From Botrytis cinerea B05.10 (Eukaryota; Ascomycota; Leotiomycetes; Helotiales; Sclerotiniaceae), in the NCBI RefSeq assembly GCF_000143535.2, contig NC_037312.1, positions 930,001-994,000 on the forward strand: DNA of 64,000 nucleotides. Direction: 5' to 3'. The position numbers and the translations under genes were made by a program. Positions 33,640-48,110 of the stretch are shown piece by piece. The notes under the pieces are model-generated. The model was not told the origin of the DNA, ran no database searches, and saw nothing but the letters and a program-made list of their open reading frames with translations. Numbering within the stretch: position 1 is the first letter of the stretch; each line of letters opens with the position of its first letter.

Positions 33640-35654
33640 CTATCTCGCGGCCTGCACAACAGCCGCTCCCACCAGACCTCCCAATTCACCAAAAACCACC
33701 CCCTTGAAAACCTTCTCTCCCATTTCTTCAGCCCAATGTCCCGCATCCTTCAATTTCCTCTTCCAATTTTCTTTTTGCGGAGCCGTCAATTCGTCCCATG
33801 ATTTCCCTTCATGTTTTTCTTCATCATGGAAAACTGCTTTTATAGATGAAGAAAGTTCTGGCGACGTAATATCGGGGGATATGTCTTGGTTTTCAATGTC
33901 TGGGACAGGAGGCCCGTGGTGAAGGTAGATTTTGGGAGGAGCAGAATTAGGAGAGGGAGAGCGGAGGGACGCGAAGAAGTCCGGGGTGGAGGAGGAGGGT
34001 GAATCCGACGGGATTGTGGAGGTCAAAGCGCTGGGTGTGTGTGTATTGAGCGCGTGATAGTTAGATGGAAACGTGTATGGCTTTCCAATTGCCTCCTGTA
34101 AAGGTACTGGTAAATACTTTGCGGCGCCCAAATGAGGTTCCACAACCCCCCTAATCTCCAAAACACTTTGCGTTAGGATTGCTGCAAACAACGCTAATAG
34201 CATGGAGACGATAATTCCAAAAGAGTAAACTGCTTTACTTGAAGGGAGAGCGACGACGTAGCGAGGTATGCTTGATTGACCTCTTTTTACGGATAGAGGA
34301 ACGGGAAATAGGGGGAGGGTGTGGACGATGACCGTATTGCTGATACCTGTACTAGCGAGCTTGAGGTGCTGAGGAGGAGTGCTTGCAGTAACAGATTGTG
34401 TGGGTGGTGTAAAAGTTGAGAATGTAATTCCTGTGATCACTCCAGGGTGAACATTCTTGAATTTTCGGAAGGGTTTGATAGGTGTGACGAGGTAGTTGTT
34501 TGCTTCGTGTTGGAGATCAACCTTGAAGAGAGAAATGGAAATGTCGTGGCCAGCGACAGCAATCACGAATTGGGTGTAGCCTTGCTCTCCATCGGCAGTT
34601 GGTGGTGGTGTGAGGTTGACAACTGCGAGTCCAGTAGCCTTCTTTACACTGGATGGAAGTCTGTGGGATTGCGCGATTCTGCACTGTCCTTTACCACTGG
34701 GTGGCAATCTGAAAATCTGCAGTACTACACCTCCTTGGCTATGGATATTCGTGAGCATGATGATGAAATCCTTTGTTAGCCATCTGATCGATCTGAAAGA
34801 CGGTATCGTAACTGGCTCCCCGCTTCTTGAAGCAGGTGTAATATACACACACTCAGGTTCTGCCCCATCATCTATTGAGCCAAGCTTTTTGACGTATATG
34901 TCTTGTTCATCGGCGTATGCGAAGAGATAATCGTCTTTTCCAGTTTGTATGAAATCCATGTCAACAACTTCCTTCGCCAACTTTACAGCACTCCTTGAAG
35001 TAGGTGGTCCATTCTGCGCAGGTTGGAAAAGCACTATTTCAGAATCTTTCGCAAACCCAGTCGCAATCGCACCCCATTGAGCTTGTCCTGCATAAGGTCG
35101 TGATAATCGAATGACCCTTTGGTATAAATCCCTCTCGACATTGGTAAACAATGGACATCTCAACACCTCGGATATTTTACTCGTTATCGCAACAGGCTCT
35201 GTAGTCTTGCCCTTGCCCTTTGAAACTGGGCTTATTCCAATAACTCGAAAGTGCGCATTCGTCCCTTTGGCTAAGTCCGCCGGACTAGAATTCACTCCTG
35301 CGAATACCACGGTTGTATCTCCTTGAGTTTGGCCGACTGCAAGACTGGCGACATTGTCTTCTTCCTTACTCAGGTCTAGATCGGCGACTTCAACAAGCTC
35401 GTTCGGACTTGAAGTGTCCAAAAGGGTCTAGAAAGTATGGCGATTAGCATATGCATAAACCAAAATCATTATCCAATATGAAACTCTCTCTCAAGAAGAC
35501 ATATTCTCGGACTTACGATCTTATTTTCCACACCTGATCTTCCTGCACCTCCGCCCCCACCAACTACTAGCCGTGTGGAATCTACCGGATCAAAGTCGCA
35601 AGCATATAATGGATAAGGCAAGGTCAATTTTGCAGACGGTATCAAAGGCGCCAT
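33640..35654 (-). CDS. SEC12: Sar1 guanine-nucleotide exchange factor Sec12
   Basis: ER membrane protein that loads Sar1 with GTP to start COPII vesicle budding. Exons are 35654-35517 and 35427-33640, giving 641 residues. The N-terminal half is a beta-propeller. Its first blade holds the glycine-rich loop GGGGGAGRSGVENK (about residues 32-45), matching the catalytic potassium-binding K loop of yeast Sec12. A single hydrophobic helix near residue 440 (SFGIIVSMLLALFAAILTQ) is the ER anchor. The lumenal tail is Pro/Ser-rich and ends in a hydrophobic segment. The intron falls right after the K loop. Length is longer than yeast Sec12 because of the tail, as usual in filamentous fungi. Confidence 0.88.
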
Positions 35655-36551
35655 CTTGTGAAGATGCGTATGGAATGTTTAAGATAACTTGTGTGAAGAA
35701 ATCCCCAAGTTGGTGCAATAGAACTGACGTTCTTAACTTAAATTGTTGGGCAGCTTCTTGCAAGGCTAGGTATCAGTAACAAGGCCAGATCTGTCAGGCT
35801 GACCGAGGCTAGACTATATAGAACACTAGTAAGGTTATGTACCTGGTAGTTCTAGAAGCTTTTCGGGCGGTTTAAGGTTCAAGATTCACGATGCCCGTTT
35901 TTTATGCTTTTTTATGCTTTTACCTTCGCTCTTCATGGCTCACATCATACAATTAGTCAATTAATTTGATCAATCGATTTCTGTATCAGAGCTACCCATG
36001 GATTGGTTACATCATCGAGCACTTTCACCACAATCATCATAACCATTATAATATTGGCTATCTTTTGAGCTTTTCTTCATTCTCTTCAAATAATCTACCC
36101 GACGCCTATTACTGCCCTTTCCGGCCATCTTCTCGTAAAGTATATCCTCATTTTGAGGCCTGCTTTCGAAAGATCCCAAAGATACCTAGCTATCCACAAA
36201 CTGGAAGATCGTCGAGAAGCCAAAGTAGGTAAAAGCAGAACGTGAAGTTTGTTCCTTTTAGCCCATCTTTTATATGCCTCCAGATATGTCATTGACATGC
36301 GACCACGAATATTCAGATCTTAGATATGTCGCGCAAAGTAAACAGAATGTGAAACTCCCAGAAACTCCGGGCACTCATGCTGTTGGTATATTATAGGTAC
36401 CACACAATATAACCCCATGATGTAGCCTGCATTATGTCGCAAAATAAAATTAAATCAGCTTTAACCGCGTCCAAATACGAACTCGAAATGCCACCAATTG
36501 CTCGCTTTTCGTAAACGTTGTATCATTAACTCTCGTGAAGTTCTTAGTTGT
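35655..36551. other. Intergenic between Sec12 promoter and Cla4 3' end
   Basis: About 900 bases, AT-rich, without supportable coding frames. Confidence 0.55.
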
Positions 36552-39426
<2,875 letters not shown>

Positions 39427-41763
39427 CTTGATGAAAAGGCAGAATTACAACGTAAAGAACAATGGATGCAGGATTCTGAAAGGGAACAAGCAGATCGAAA
39501 GCCGCGGGGTATCGTTGAAAGAGAAGACAAAAATGACTGTATTCATAAATATTAGCATTTAATTATTACTCTTTGAACGAGCAGGTATAAAAAAGTGCAA
39601 TCACATACAAAGTAAAGCCTGGGCTGGAGTGAGCAAGCAGGAACTCCACCTGGTCTATTCTCTATAGACAGTTGGAGGTTCGAGGTTGTTCAAGGTCGCA
39701 AACCAGGGGATCAACAAAGACCGAGTTGCCGTCGCACAGCAACGTCCAGCGTTTTCTCTTGTAATGTTGGAAAGTGGTGAATGGAGCTTTTAAGATTTTC
39801 AGAGTTGCAGGATTATGTTGTCAATGTTGACAAGACAAGACAACTTTGTTATAAGAGGGAGGAATTTCCTTTTGGAGTGGTTGTTCAATGTATTGAAAGT
39901 GATTGAGATCTACTTGGGCAGGTTTTAGGAATCGAGTTTGTAGTAGCGCCTTTTGTTCAAGCGGTAACTACAGGACGCTAATTAGACCCCCGTACCCTTA
40001 CCCGTGCACCCTTTGAAGACGCCGAATCCTTTCACTAAGACTAAATTCACCACCGGTCCCTTCACACTCGCCCAGGAGCAGGAAGTGTAAGAGAGAGCTC
40101 ACGGATGAATGCATGCGCAAGAGAATCCCGATGCTGATTTCAAATGAACCGGTGCATTTATTAATAGCTTGCCACGAGAGTGTGCGAGAGCGTGGTGTGG
40201 GCGTGTATAAAGAAAGGCTCGGAGAACAAGATGGCAAAGGAAAGAGCGAGGAGGCAGTGAGTGCATGCATGGTATTTCTGTGCTATCTACCCGTAGGATG
40301 TGTGCTCTGTCTCAAAGATATCTATCTATCTTTCCATTGTGCAAGTCCGACGAATACCTGGGAGTCTTCTGAAGAGTGATTGGGGCTACAGAGCGAGAGA
40401 GAGGAAGAGACGGGTAGATACCCATTGTATGTATGCTTAGCACGAAAACATCTTATTGTACACGGTATTTATATATCGTACATCTGAGAGTGATACGAAG
40501 ATATTACATCTTACGAAAGTATGACTACAAACAAACACACACAAAGTCATGCTCAAGAGACGATTTCTTCCTATCACGCCCCCCTCCTGCCTATCTTACT
40601 TCTTCCTTAGCCTATCGGGGATCAATCATTCGAAGAGTGCTAGAGGCTAGCTAGAAAGAAAAGAAAAGAACTTTGACTCAGGGATGAACTGAACGATCCA
40701 TCACAGTTAGGACTTGGAGCTCCTATCGACCGTAGATGCTCTTTAGCTGAGAGCATAGCATCATCATAGGCTATGAGTCTGTGATTAGCAGTCCCCAAGT
40801 AAGCTTGCCAAGTTTCCAACCACGACCAATGCATCTGTTATCTGGACAACTTGACATCTTGATCAAGTGCGAAGCAGGTAGAGTCAGTTGTTTATTTTAG
40901 ACCACCTAGTACTGTTTCAAAGATTGGCTGATTGACACAAACAAAAGGCTACTTACATGTTGTCAAAGCCCCTAAACATGCAGTTTAAAACTCTTGAGAA
41001 GTTTATCAAACAATTCAACGGCATCAACTCCTACAAACCCCATTGTAAAAATCCCCAGTCCCCCTCCCAAACAGACGCTTTGCAAATACATGGAAATGTG
41101 CACTGGTCTCTTGAATTAAAGCAAAGCCCCCTCTGATATTCCTCCTAAGCGCCACCCTTACCGAGCCTGCTAATCAAATGAGCATCCTTTGTTTCGAAAA
41201 TTAGTGTCATAGGTACCGGGTATGACAAGTTCGTGTTTCCAAATGAACGGATCTTGTAACAGATTTAAACCCTCGCACGGTTTACCAATTTCTTGGGCGA
41301 TGTGTTTCGTGTTCCGATGAATTCAACTGTTTATGATCATCGCCACGAGGGCAATGCTCACGTCTACGGGGTGTTTCTTTCTTACGTGATTGATTTGTGT
41401 ATTTCCCCCCCTTTAAATGCCCCTAATAACCATGGCATTTCTAGAAGCGAAAAAGAAAGACGATGGAAGCTCACGCATTGATCTCCTAGAATTTGAAGTT
41501 ACTTATTACGTAGGACGAGGATCTTGTTAAAATTCATGGTTTATCATATCAATTACTGGTCACTCCTACGATCGGAAATATCTGGCAAAGAGTTCGTTAG
41601 ACGTTAATGAATTGTTATTTTTATCATCTGGCGCGATATAATATCACAATCTATGTGTGACATCAAATTCTCTGAGCTCCTCAAGGATTAACCTACAAGG
41701 TCTCCACATGCCTATCTGGTAACGTCTAATAAACATTTCGCGAAATCTAGACATTTCTGTCTC
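39427..41763. other. Intergenic, Cla4 promoter and GlyRS 3' flank
   Basis: 2.3 kb without a supportable gene; the longest open frames (about 90 codons) show no domain. Expected to hold the long leader and promoter of the kinase gene. Confidence 0.55.
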
Positions 41764-44144
41764 TTAACGAGTAGGAAGATCAGCCTCTTGACCCTCGAAG
41801 ATTGGCAATTCTTTCTCAATATCTGCCCAAACCTTGGTGCCATCAACCAACTCTTTGATAGCCGCCAGGATCTTCTCCTGGGATGCACGGACTTGCTTGG
41901 TGGAATCTCTATCTCTCAGTGTGAATGTGCTATCGTTGACACTTTGGAAGTCAACGGTGATGCCCAGAGGGGTACCAAGTTCATCGTTTCGACTGTAACG
42001 CTTGCCAATGGATGCCGAAGAATCATCAATACGGCTAGAAACACCCATGGATCTGAGTTTATATGAGATTTGCTTCAAGAAGGGCTTGAAACTCTCATGA
42101 GAAGAGAGGGGAACGAGCAGTACTTTAGTGGGAGCAACAATTGGTGGGAATGAGAGGACCTATATTTTGTTAGTTGCTAAAAATGCATGAGAATGAACAT
42201 TCACTTACACCACGTGCTTCATCGCCACCTTCGCTACCACGGGTCCAGTAGTTGTGCTCCATCAAGGCGTACAGAATTCTACCGATACCAAATGAAGGCT
42301 CAATTACATTTGGAGTATATTCTCTGGTGTTTTCAACCCGGGTTCGGAGCTCAATCTTGATAAGATCAGCACCAACTTCGGCTTTACCATCAGCAACTCC
42401 ATCGACCTCGATGATAATCTTTGCGTTATCTTTGAGTTCCTTTGCAAGGGACTCTAGCTTTTCTTGTGACAAAGCTTCAATGGCAGCCTCAACAGCCTTA
42501 CCATCCTTCTTGAATTTAGGGCCAAACTTCTTCTTGTCGAGATCAACTTGCCACTCCTCGACACTGATTGGGGTATCTAATCTTTGACGGACCATCAAAG
42601 CCGCACCAGTCTTCTTTGCGTGTACGCTGAGATCATAAGCGCTTCTGTCGGCACAACCAACACACTCAACCCAACCAGAGCTGGTATGCAACTCAGCATC
42701 CCAGCAATCTGCAGCATAATGAGCCATCTCATTAGCCATGTGTTGTCTGAATCTAACTTTGGATTGATCGACACCAATCTTTGCAAGGAAGAGCTGGATT
42801 CGTGCCAAAAAGTAGCCAAGGGTCTCGTTGTCGACAGTACCGTTTTCAACAGCCTTGCCGATGGCCATTTTTTCAACATCGGTTTTGCCAGCTAATTGAG
42901 TATGACGATTCAACAAAACAAGCTCTACATCTTTGACGTCGTTGAAACGTTCATGCTTCTTACCGCCTTCGGGGTCAACAAAATGTTCAATTTCAGCCAT
43001 CAAGAATTCTCGAACTCTCAGTAAACCACCACGGGGAGAGATTTCATTTCTGTATGACTTGCCAATGGAAGCAGAAGCAAATGGCATTTGCTGTTGATTG
43101 TACTCGAGGAGCTTGGCGAAGTTGAGGAATTGACCCTGGGCAGTTTCCGGGCGTAAATAACCTGGCGTATTACTGCTTGGGCCAATTGCAGTCTGGAACA
43201 TAAGGTTGAAAGCCACTGGTGCGGAAGGCTCCATGCCAGTTTCTGGGTTCTTCATCTCGTACTTTTTGATCAATTGACCAAGCTCTTCTCCATTGTAATT
43301 ATCGATCTAAGAAGTCAATATTCATACCTGTAGTATCGTTAAATAATAGACGTACCTTGGCCAAAATCTCCTCGTATTCTTGAACAACTGTATCATCGAG
43401 TTTCACAGCTTCAATTCCCTTAGTCTTCTTCTTCTTCTTCTTCTTTGATGGGTCCTCTTCTTCCTCGACAACTTTAACACCTCTAGCTTCCTTGTCTCCT
43501 CTCAACCTCGACTCAAGTATGTCTTCAACAAAATGATCCGCTCGCATGATATCGCCGTTCTTAGGATCTTTGCACATCCAATCTGCAAACTTCTCAACAT
43601 GTCCACTAGTTTGAAGAACTTCAGCTGGAGTCAGTGCTGTGCAGTCCAATTCCAACATATCTTCTTCCAAGACGAAATGTTTGCGCCACAAGTCAATAAC
43701 GTTTGCCTGCAAGGCGCAACCGGGAGGACCATAATCATACTACATGAGAAATCAGTAATTGCTCCGAAAACAGTTCCTAGAATGGACTGAGAGTTTAAAG
43801 CTGTATGAGGAAGTCACAGGGTCGTCGAAGTCCAAGCATGCAAAACGTATGAAACATTGGGAGCATTGTATGAAAGACCTGTTGCTTACAAGACCAGCGA
43901 CTCCATTATAGATTTCGAAAGAGGGAGTGTAGAACATACGCCGCCTCAACATGGAATCGAGGACTTGACGATCAAGGGGCTGGCCCTTGAGGGTGGTAGT
44001 GGTCGACATTATTTTGTCCTTCTTGTGTATTGGTGTTTGGTATTTATGGTGGGGTGTTGTAGCTGTAAAGGTTCGAAATGTGAGCTGTGGGTTTAGTTTT
44101 GGTTTGAGAACAATGTTTCTTGTAAGGCTACAAAAAGATCGCAT
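41764..44144 (-). CDS. GRS1: Glycyl-tRNA synthetase, probably dual cytosolic/mitochondrial
   Basis: Charges tRNA(Gly). Exons are 44144-43890, 43739-43356, 43306-42209 and 42159-41764, all phase 0, giving 710 residues from the first ATG or 665 from the ATG at 44009. The class II core is intact: RRMFYTPSFEIYNGVAGLYDYGP, RPETAQGQFLNF, motif 2 (SYRNEISPRGGLLRVREF), the TSSGWVECVGCADRSAYDL block, motif 3 (EPSFGIGRILYALMEH) and an anticodon-binding domain at the C-terminus. The 45 residues before the second ATG (MRSFCSLTRNIVLKPK...) are basic with almost no acid residues, as in mitochondrial presequences. No second GlyRS is seen here. A Lys-rich insert (KKKKKKKTKG) lies in the catalytic half. The gene is divergent from RPF1. 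Confidence 0.96.
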
Positions 44145-44408
44145 TCACTGAAGACTCACCCAATGATAGGTATGAGTCAAAGAAAGTCTGGGGAACTTTT
44201 CAAAGCTTTGCGAGTTATAAAGGTCGTGGGGGGAATTTCTTTTTGTGTGACTCGTCGCGAGGGGGACAGCCTTGTAGATCCATCCACCAATCGGGAAGAA
44301 GCGGCCGCATGCCGATATCAGCTAAAATAATTTTTGGATTTCCTCTTCGGTTTTTCTAGACATCCTTTCATCTAAGTAGTTATTGCTTCGACATATAATA
44401 ATCTCACA
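44145..44408. promoter_or_regulatory. Divergent promoter of glycyl-tRNA synthetase and Rpf1 genes
   Basis: 264 bases between start codons of two genes of the translation machinery. A run AAAATAATTTTT just upstream of RPF1 resembles the RRPE element of ribosome-biogenesis promoters, but the match is loose. Confidence 0.4.
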
Positions 44409-45653
44409 ATGGGTTCCAAACGTGTGCACCCAGCCTCCTCGAAGGCAGCATTGCCTTTTAAAACTGGTAATAAATTCAAGAGACAAGATCTTCATATCAA
44501 ACAGAAGAAGGCTCGTGATAACGATCGCAGAGATATACGCTTCAAACGAAAGAGAGAAGAAGATAGAGATCCCGAATTGAGAAGACAGCGGTTGGCAAAG
44601 AACGTTCCACATACAATTGATAATAAGCGTGTTTGGGATGAAGTATCGGGCGATGGAAACGACCTCAATATCAGTGTAGATGTCGAGCAATTGAAGAGAA
44701 GGCGCATAGAAGAGGCAGAGGCCGCAGAGCAAGAACCTTTAGATGAAGAACCAGAGGAAAAGGACGATGATGCCGATAGTATGCTGGACTCGGATTCTGA
44801 GAAGGGATCGGACGACGAGGATGAAGAAACCGAAAGCCGACCTCGAGCAGTTAGCAATGCGCCTTCAACAACCAGCACAAATCTCGACCTTACACCATCT
44901 TCTCTATCTCTCAAATTTCCCACCCTCTTCACGGATGAACCTCCGCCAGCTCCAAAAATTCTCCTCACAACATCCTTAAACTCTACACTCCATGCAGAAG
45001 CTCATCTGTTATGCACTCTTTTCCCAAACAGCAATTACGTTCCTCGATCGGCCCATCGCTATGGACACAAATATTCTCTACGTGAGATCTGCAAATTTGC
45101 TACGAATCGCGAGTATACATCCGTTGTGATGCTTAAAGAAGACGCCAAGGTACCCACTGGCTTGACCATTGTTCATCTACCATCTGGTCCCACATGTCAT
45201 TTCTCGATCAAGAATTGGGTTGAAGGAAAGAAGTTACCTGGCCATGGTAATCCAACAAATCACTACCCAGAACTCATTTTGAACAACTTTCGCACACCAT
45301 TGGGATTGTTGACCGCGAGATTATTCTTGACGCTATTCCCACCACAACCAGAGTTACAGGGCAGACAAGTAGTTACGTTGCACAACCAACGTGATTATAT
45401 ATTTGTCCGAAGACACCGATATGTTTTCAGGGAGAAGCGAGAAACAGAGAAGAGCGTAGTAGGACCGGATGGAAAAATCGTGGAAGGTGTAGAGGGCATT
45501 AGAGCTGGATTGCAAGAGCTAGGACCAAGATTCACGTTGAAGTTGAGAAGAGTTGATAAGGGAATTGGCAGAGCAGGCAGTGAAGGAGACGACGCTGTTC
45601 AATGGCAATGGAAGGCTGGAATGGAGAAGCAAAGAACAAGGTTCAACCTTTAG
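44409..45653 (+). CDS. RPF1: Ribosome production factor 1 (Brix domain)
   Basis: Nucleolar assembly factor of the 60S ribosomal subunit. A single exon of 414 residues. The first 110 residues are very basic (KFKRQDLHIKQKKARDNDRRD), and an acidic stretch follows (DDDADSMLDSDSEKGSDDEDEE). The Brix domain, about residues 183-390, starts at PKILLTTSLNSTLHAEAHLL and includes FIKNW-type and LILNNFRTPLG motifs, then GRQVVTLHNQRDYIFVRRHRY. The end (WKAGMEKQRTRFNL) matches the family. The gene is intronless and divergent from glycyl-tRNA synthetase. Confidence 0.95.
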   Translation: MGSKRVHPASSKAALPFKTGNKFKRQDLHIKQKKARDNDRRDIRFKRKREEDRDPELRRQRLAKNVPHTIDNKRVWDEVSGDGNDLNISVDVEQLKRRRIEEAEAAEQEPLDEEPEEKDDDADSMLDSDSEKGSDDEDEETESRPRAVSNAPSTTSTNLDLTPSSLSLKFPTLFTDEPPPAPKILLTTSLNSTLHAEAHLLCTLFPNSNYVPRSAHRYGHKYSLREICKFATNREYTSVVMLKEDAKVPTGLTIVHLPSGPTCHFSIKNWVEGKKLPGHGNPTNHYPELILNNFRTPLGLLTARLFLTLFPPQPELQGRQVVTLHNQRDYIFVRRHRYVFREKRETEKSVVGPDGKIVEGVEGIRAGLQELGPRFTLKLRRVDKGIGRAGSEGDDAVQWQWKAGMEKQRTRFNL

Positions 45654-48110
45654 CCTTGGGGTACTTTGTTGTTGTACTCTATATGCATACATAATTTTAT
45701 TTTTGATACCCTCATATATACAAGTGCTACCCAACATGGTGCTCCTGTCCTGCAAGTCTCCGAGTTCGGAAGGACTCTCGTTGCTTAACCTCTCTGCCTC
45801 TCCACATATCCATTGCAACTTCTAGCTTATGGAGAGAGAATCTACTAATCTGGAAAGATTACAATTACCGGCTTCCTACGACTTGCAGTGGTAATAAATA
45901 GTAAACTTAAACCCCTTCGCCAAATTCGTCAATTTCTTAGAAGCAACCTGATCGACATCTCCATTAGTCTTCATAAAGACCGTCTTGAACGGATGCACAT
46001 GGATCCCGAAATAAGCTCCTTTGGCCAAGACATCTCCCATCTTTATCGATTCGCAAAATCTCCATTCATACTCGCTTTTTCTATCTACCAACTCATCCTA
46101 CTTCTCGGCCAAATGCTTTCTAGAATCTTTGTGTTGATAGCCATGATGATCATCCTTCTCTTTGGACCATCCCTTGTCTTTTCCACCACCAACTCCGTTG
46201 ACAACACTCATGATTGCCTCGACACTACAAATCACGGCATGCGTTAAAGCTGTAGGACCTGTTTCGGCACACACCACTGAAACTACGGAAATAGCTTTTG
46301 ATTACTGGTGTGTATGCTATGATTCTTCTAATGCGCGGATGCTATTATGCGCAGGCCGGGGCGACAATCTGGCAGGCACATCTTGGGAAGGAAAAAGTAG
46401 GCCGTGTTTTCACTTTACGAGAATCAGAGCTCAAACCATAGACTGTATGTGTTTGATGTTGCCCATGCCGGGAATGGATTTCTGAATACCAGCTTCGTCG
46501 TTCAAGATGAAAACGATGTCGGCTGGATCATGGACACCATGATCTGTAAAATATTGGATATTGATTCTCGCTCCAGGTGGTTGAAAGGGTACACAGGACA
46601 CACGGTTCTTCATTTGACGCAAAGGGCTGGATAATTACTGAAGCAGTCGCATTCCCTCCTTAGACATCAAGAAGTACCTGTTCGAATAATGCTAAGCATC
46701 ATCCCATAGAGAGTGGCCAATCCTGATGAGGAGAGCACGCTTGCGATTTCCTCAGAACACTTGCGATGTCAGTATCTTTGGCCACAATGTAGTGACATCT
46801 AATGCTGCGGGAAGTGTCTGGAGTGGTTAACATGCTGTGCTGCAAGCTCCCCAGCAATGCTTTTGATTCTGAATGCTACGCTATCCGATCGTCTCCAGGT
46901 TGATGAAGCCCAGCAAAGCAATAGAAAAGAGTATGGAGCCAAGCTCCCCCGATTGTCACATTTGCAAGTCCCTGATGACTCGAGCTTCGAAACGCTTCGA
47001 GATTGCACCGCAACCTGTACTTTGGGTATCGATGGTATCATCTAGCCCGAAAGATTCCTGGTGGCGAAACAACCCTTCAACAACTGACAAAATCCTGTGA
47101 AATGACATCCTTTAGTTGAAGCTTTGGGATCTTTCGTCAGATAGTTTTGAGTTGGTTATGATTCCTCTATACCTGAACTAGACCTCGCTGCACTTCAGGT
47201 CTACAATGATGGAAACCTTGAGAGATAACTTTACCTCATTCTCCATATACTGCATTAACCCACGGCCGTTATCTAACCCTTGAAGTCCAATGAGACTTGA
47301 AAGGGTGGGGTGATAGATATTCACACAAACGATTTCCTTCCAATCTTGGAAATGATTACCTTATCAGCCAACCTTAACGTTATCATCCCCGCGGTGAAAA
47401 ACTCGGGATTTCAAGCGGCACGATGAACAAAACGGCAAGTTCAAAGATACCAAGACTAAGACACTAATATCATACACTCTCCTCAATATTCGATATCAAC
47501 TCATGAAATCATTATTTTGCGCCAAAAATTAGAGAATTGTTTTTATAATTAACTGAGAGTTTATTATCATCATCATACTTGTCTAAATTTCAATGTAAGT
47601 TGATGTGATTGCAAGATATCAAGATACAAGTACTTTTAACGCAGGTTTATCATTCTATTCGAGTGATTTAGTGTACCGCTTTTTTCATCTAGACAAAAAT
47701 AGCTTTGTCGTTATCACACTTCACTGATAAAGGCTTGCCATTGATGGTTATCGGGATATTTCATGATAACTAGGCCGCGGGGTAGCCAGTGTTATCCAAA
47801 TTGTCGAATGAGAGCCCAGAGTTGGTTGTCATCATTGCGTATACTTGCTCTTTCGGGCCTCTGAGTGGAGAGTTCAGATACACTGCATAATCTCATATCT
47901 ACATGATCACCGGCCATGATATACTTCGTGATATACACCTTGACCACTTGAGATGTCTTAAAAACAGAGAGATCATCGCAATGGTTACCTGGCCAAACAA
48001 ATAGTGCCTTCTGTCGTCTGCTACGGTCAAAAGGTTAAAGTCGAACTCTCTCCCACAATAGTTGCTTTTCATCGTCTATTCCGCGCTTTATATTTGTGTT
48101 TTGTTTCGCG
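45654..48110. other. Intergenic, 2.5 kb, with possible broken coding remains on the minus strand
   Basis: No intact gene. On the minus strand, protein-like frames at 47041-46799, 46622-46431 and 46260-45876 could be remnants of one or two genes, the last interrupted by an in-frame TAG. The final 500 bases are the promoter region of the next MFS gene. Confidence 0.45.
45876..46260 (-). pseudogene. Possible broken or read-through small gene, unidentified
   Basis: Reading on the minus strand, one frame runs from about 46260 through an ATG at 46211 to a TAG at 46100-46098. It continues in the same frame without shift to a stop at 45876. The part before the stop is Gly/Lys/His-rich (GVGGGKDKGWSKEKDDHHGY); the part after it contains YEWRFCESIKMGDVLAKGAYF and HVHPFKTVFMKTNGDVDQ. 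No family was recognised. It may be a decayed gene, two exons with an unseen intron, or chance. Confidence 0.25.
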
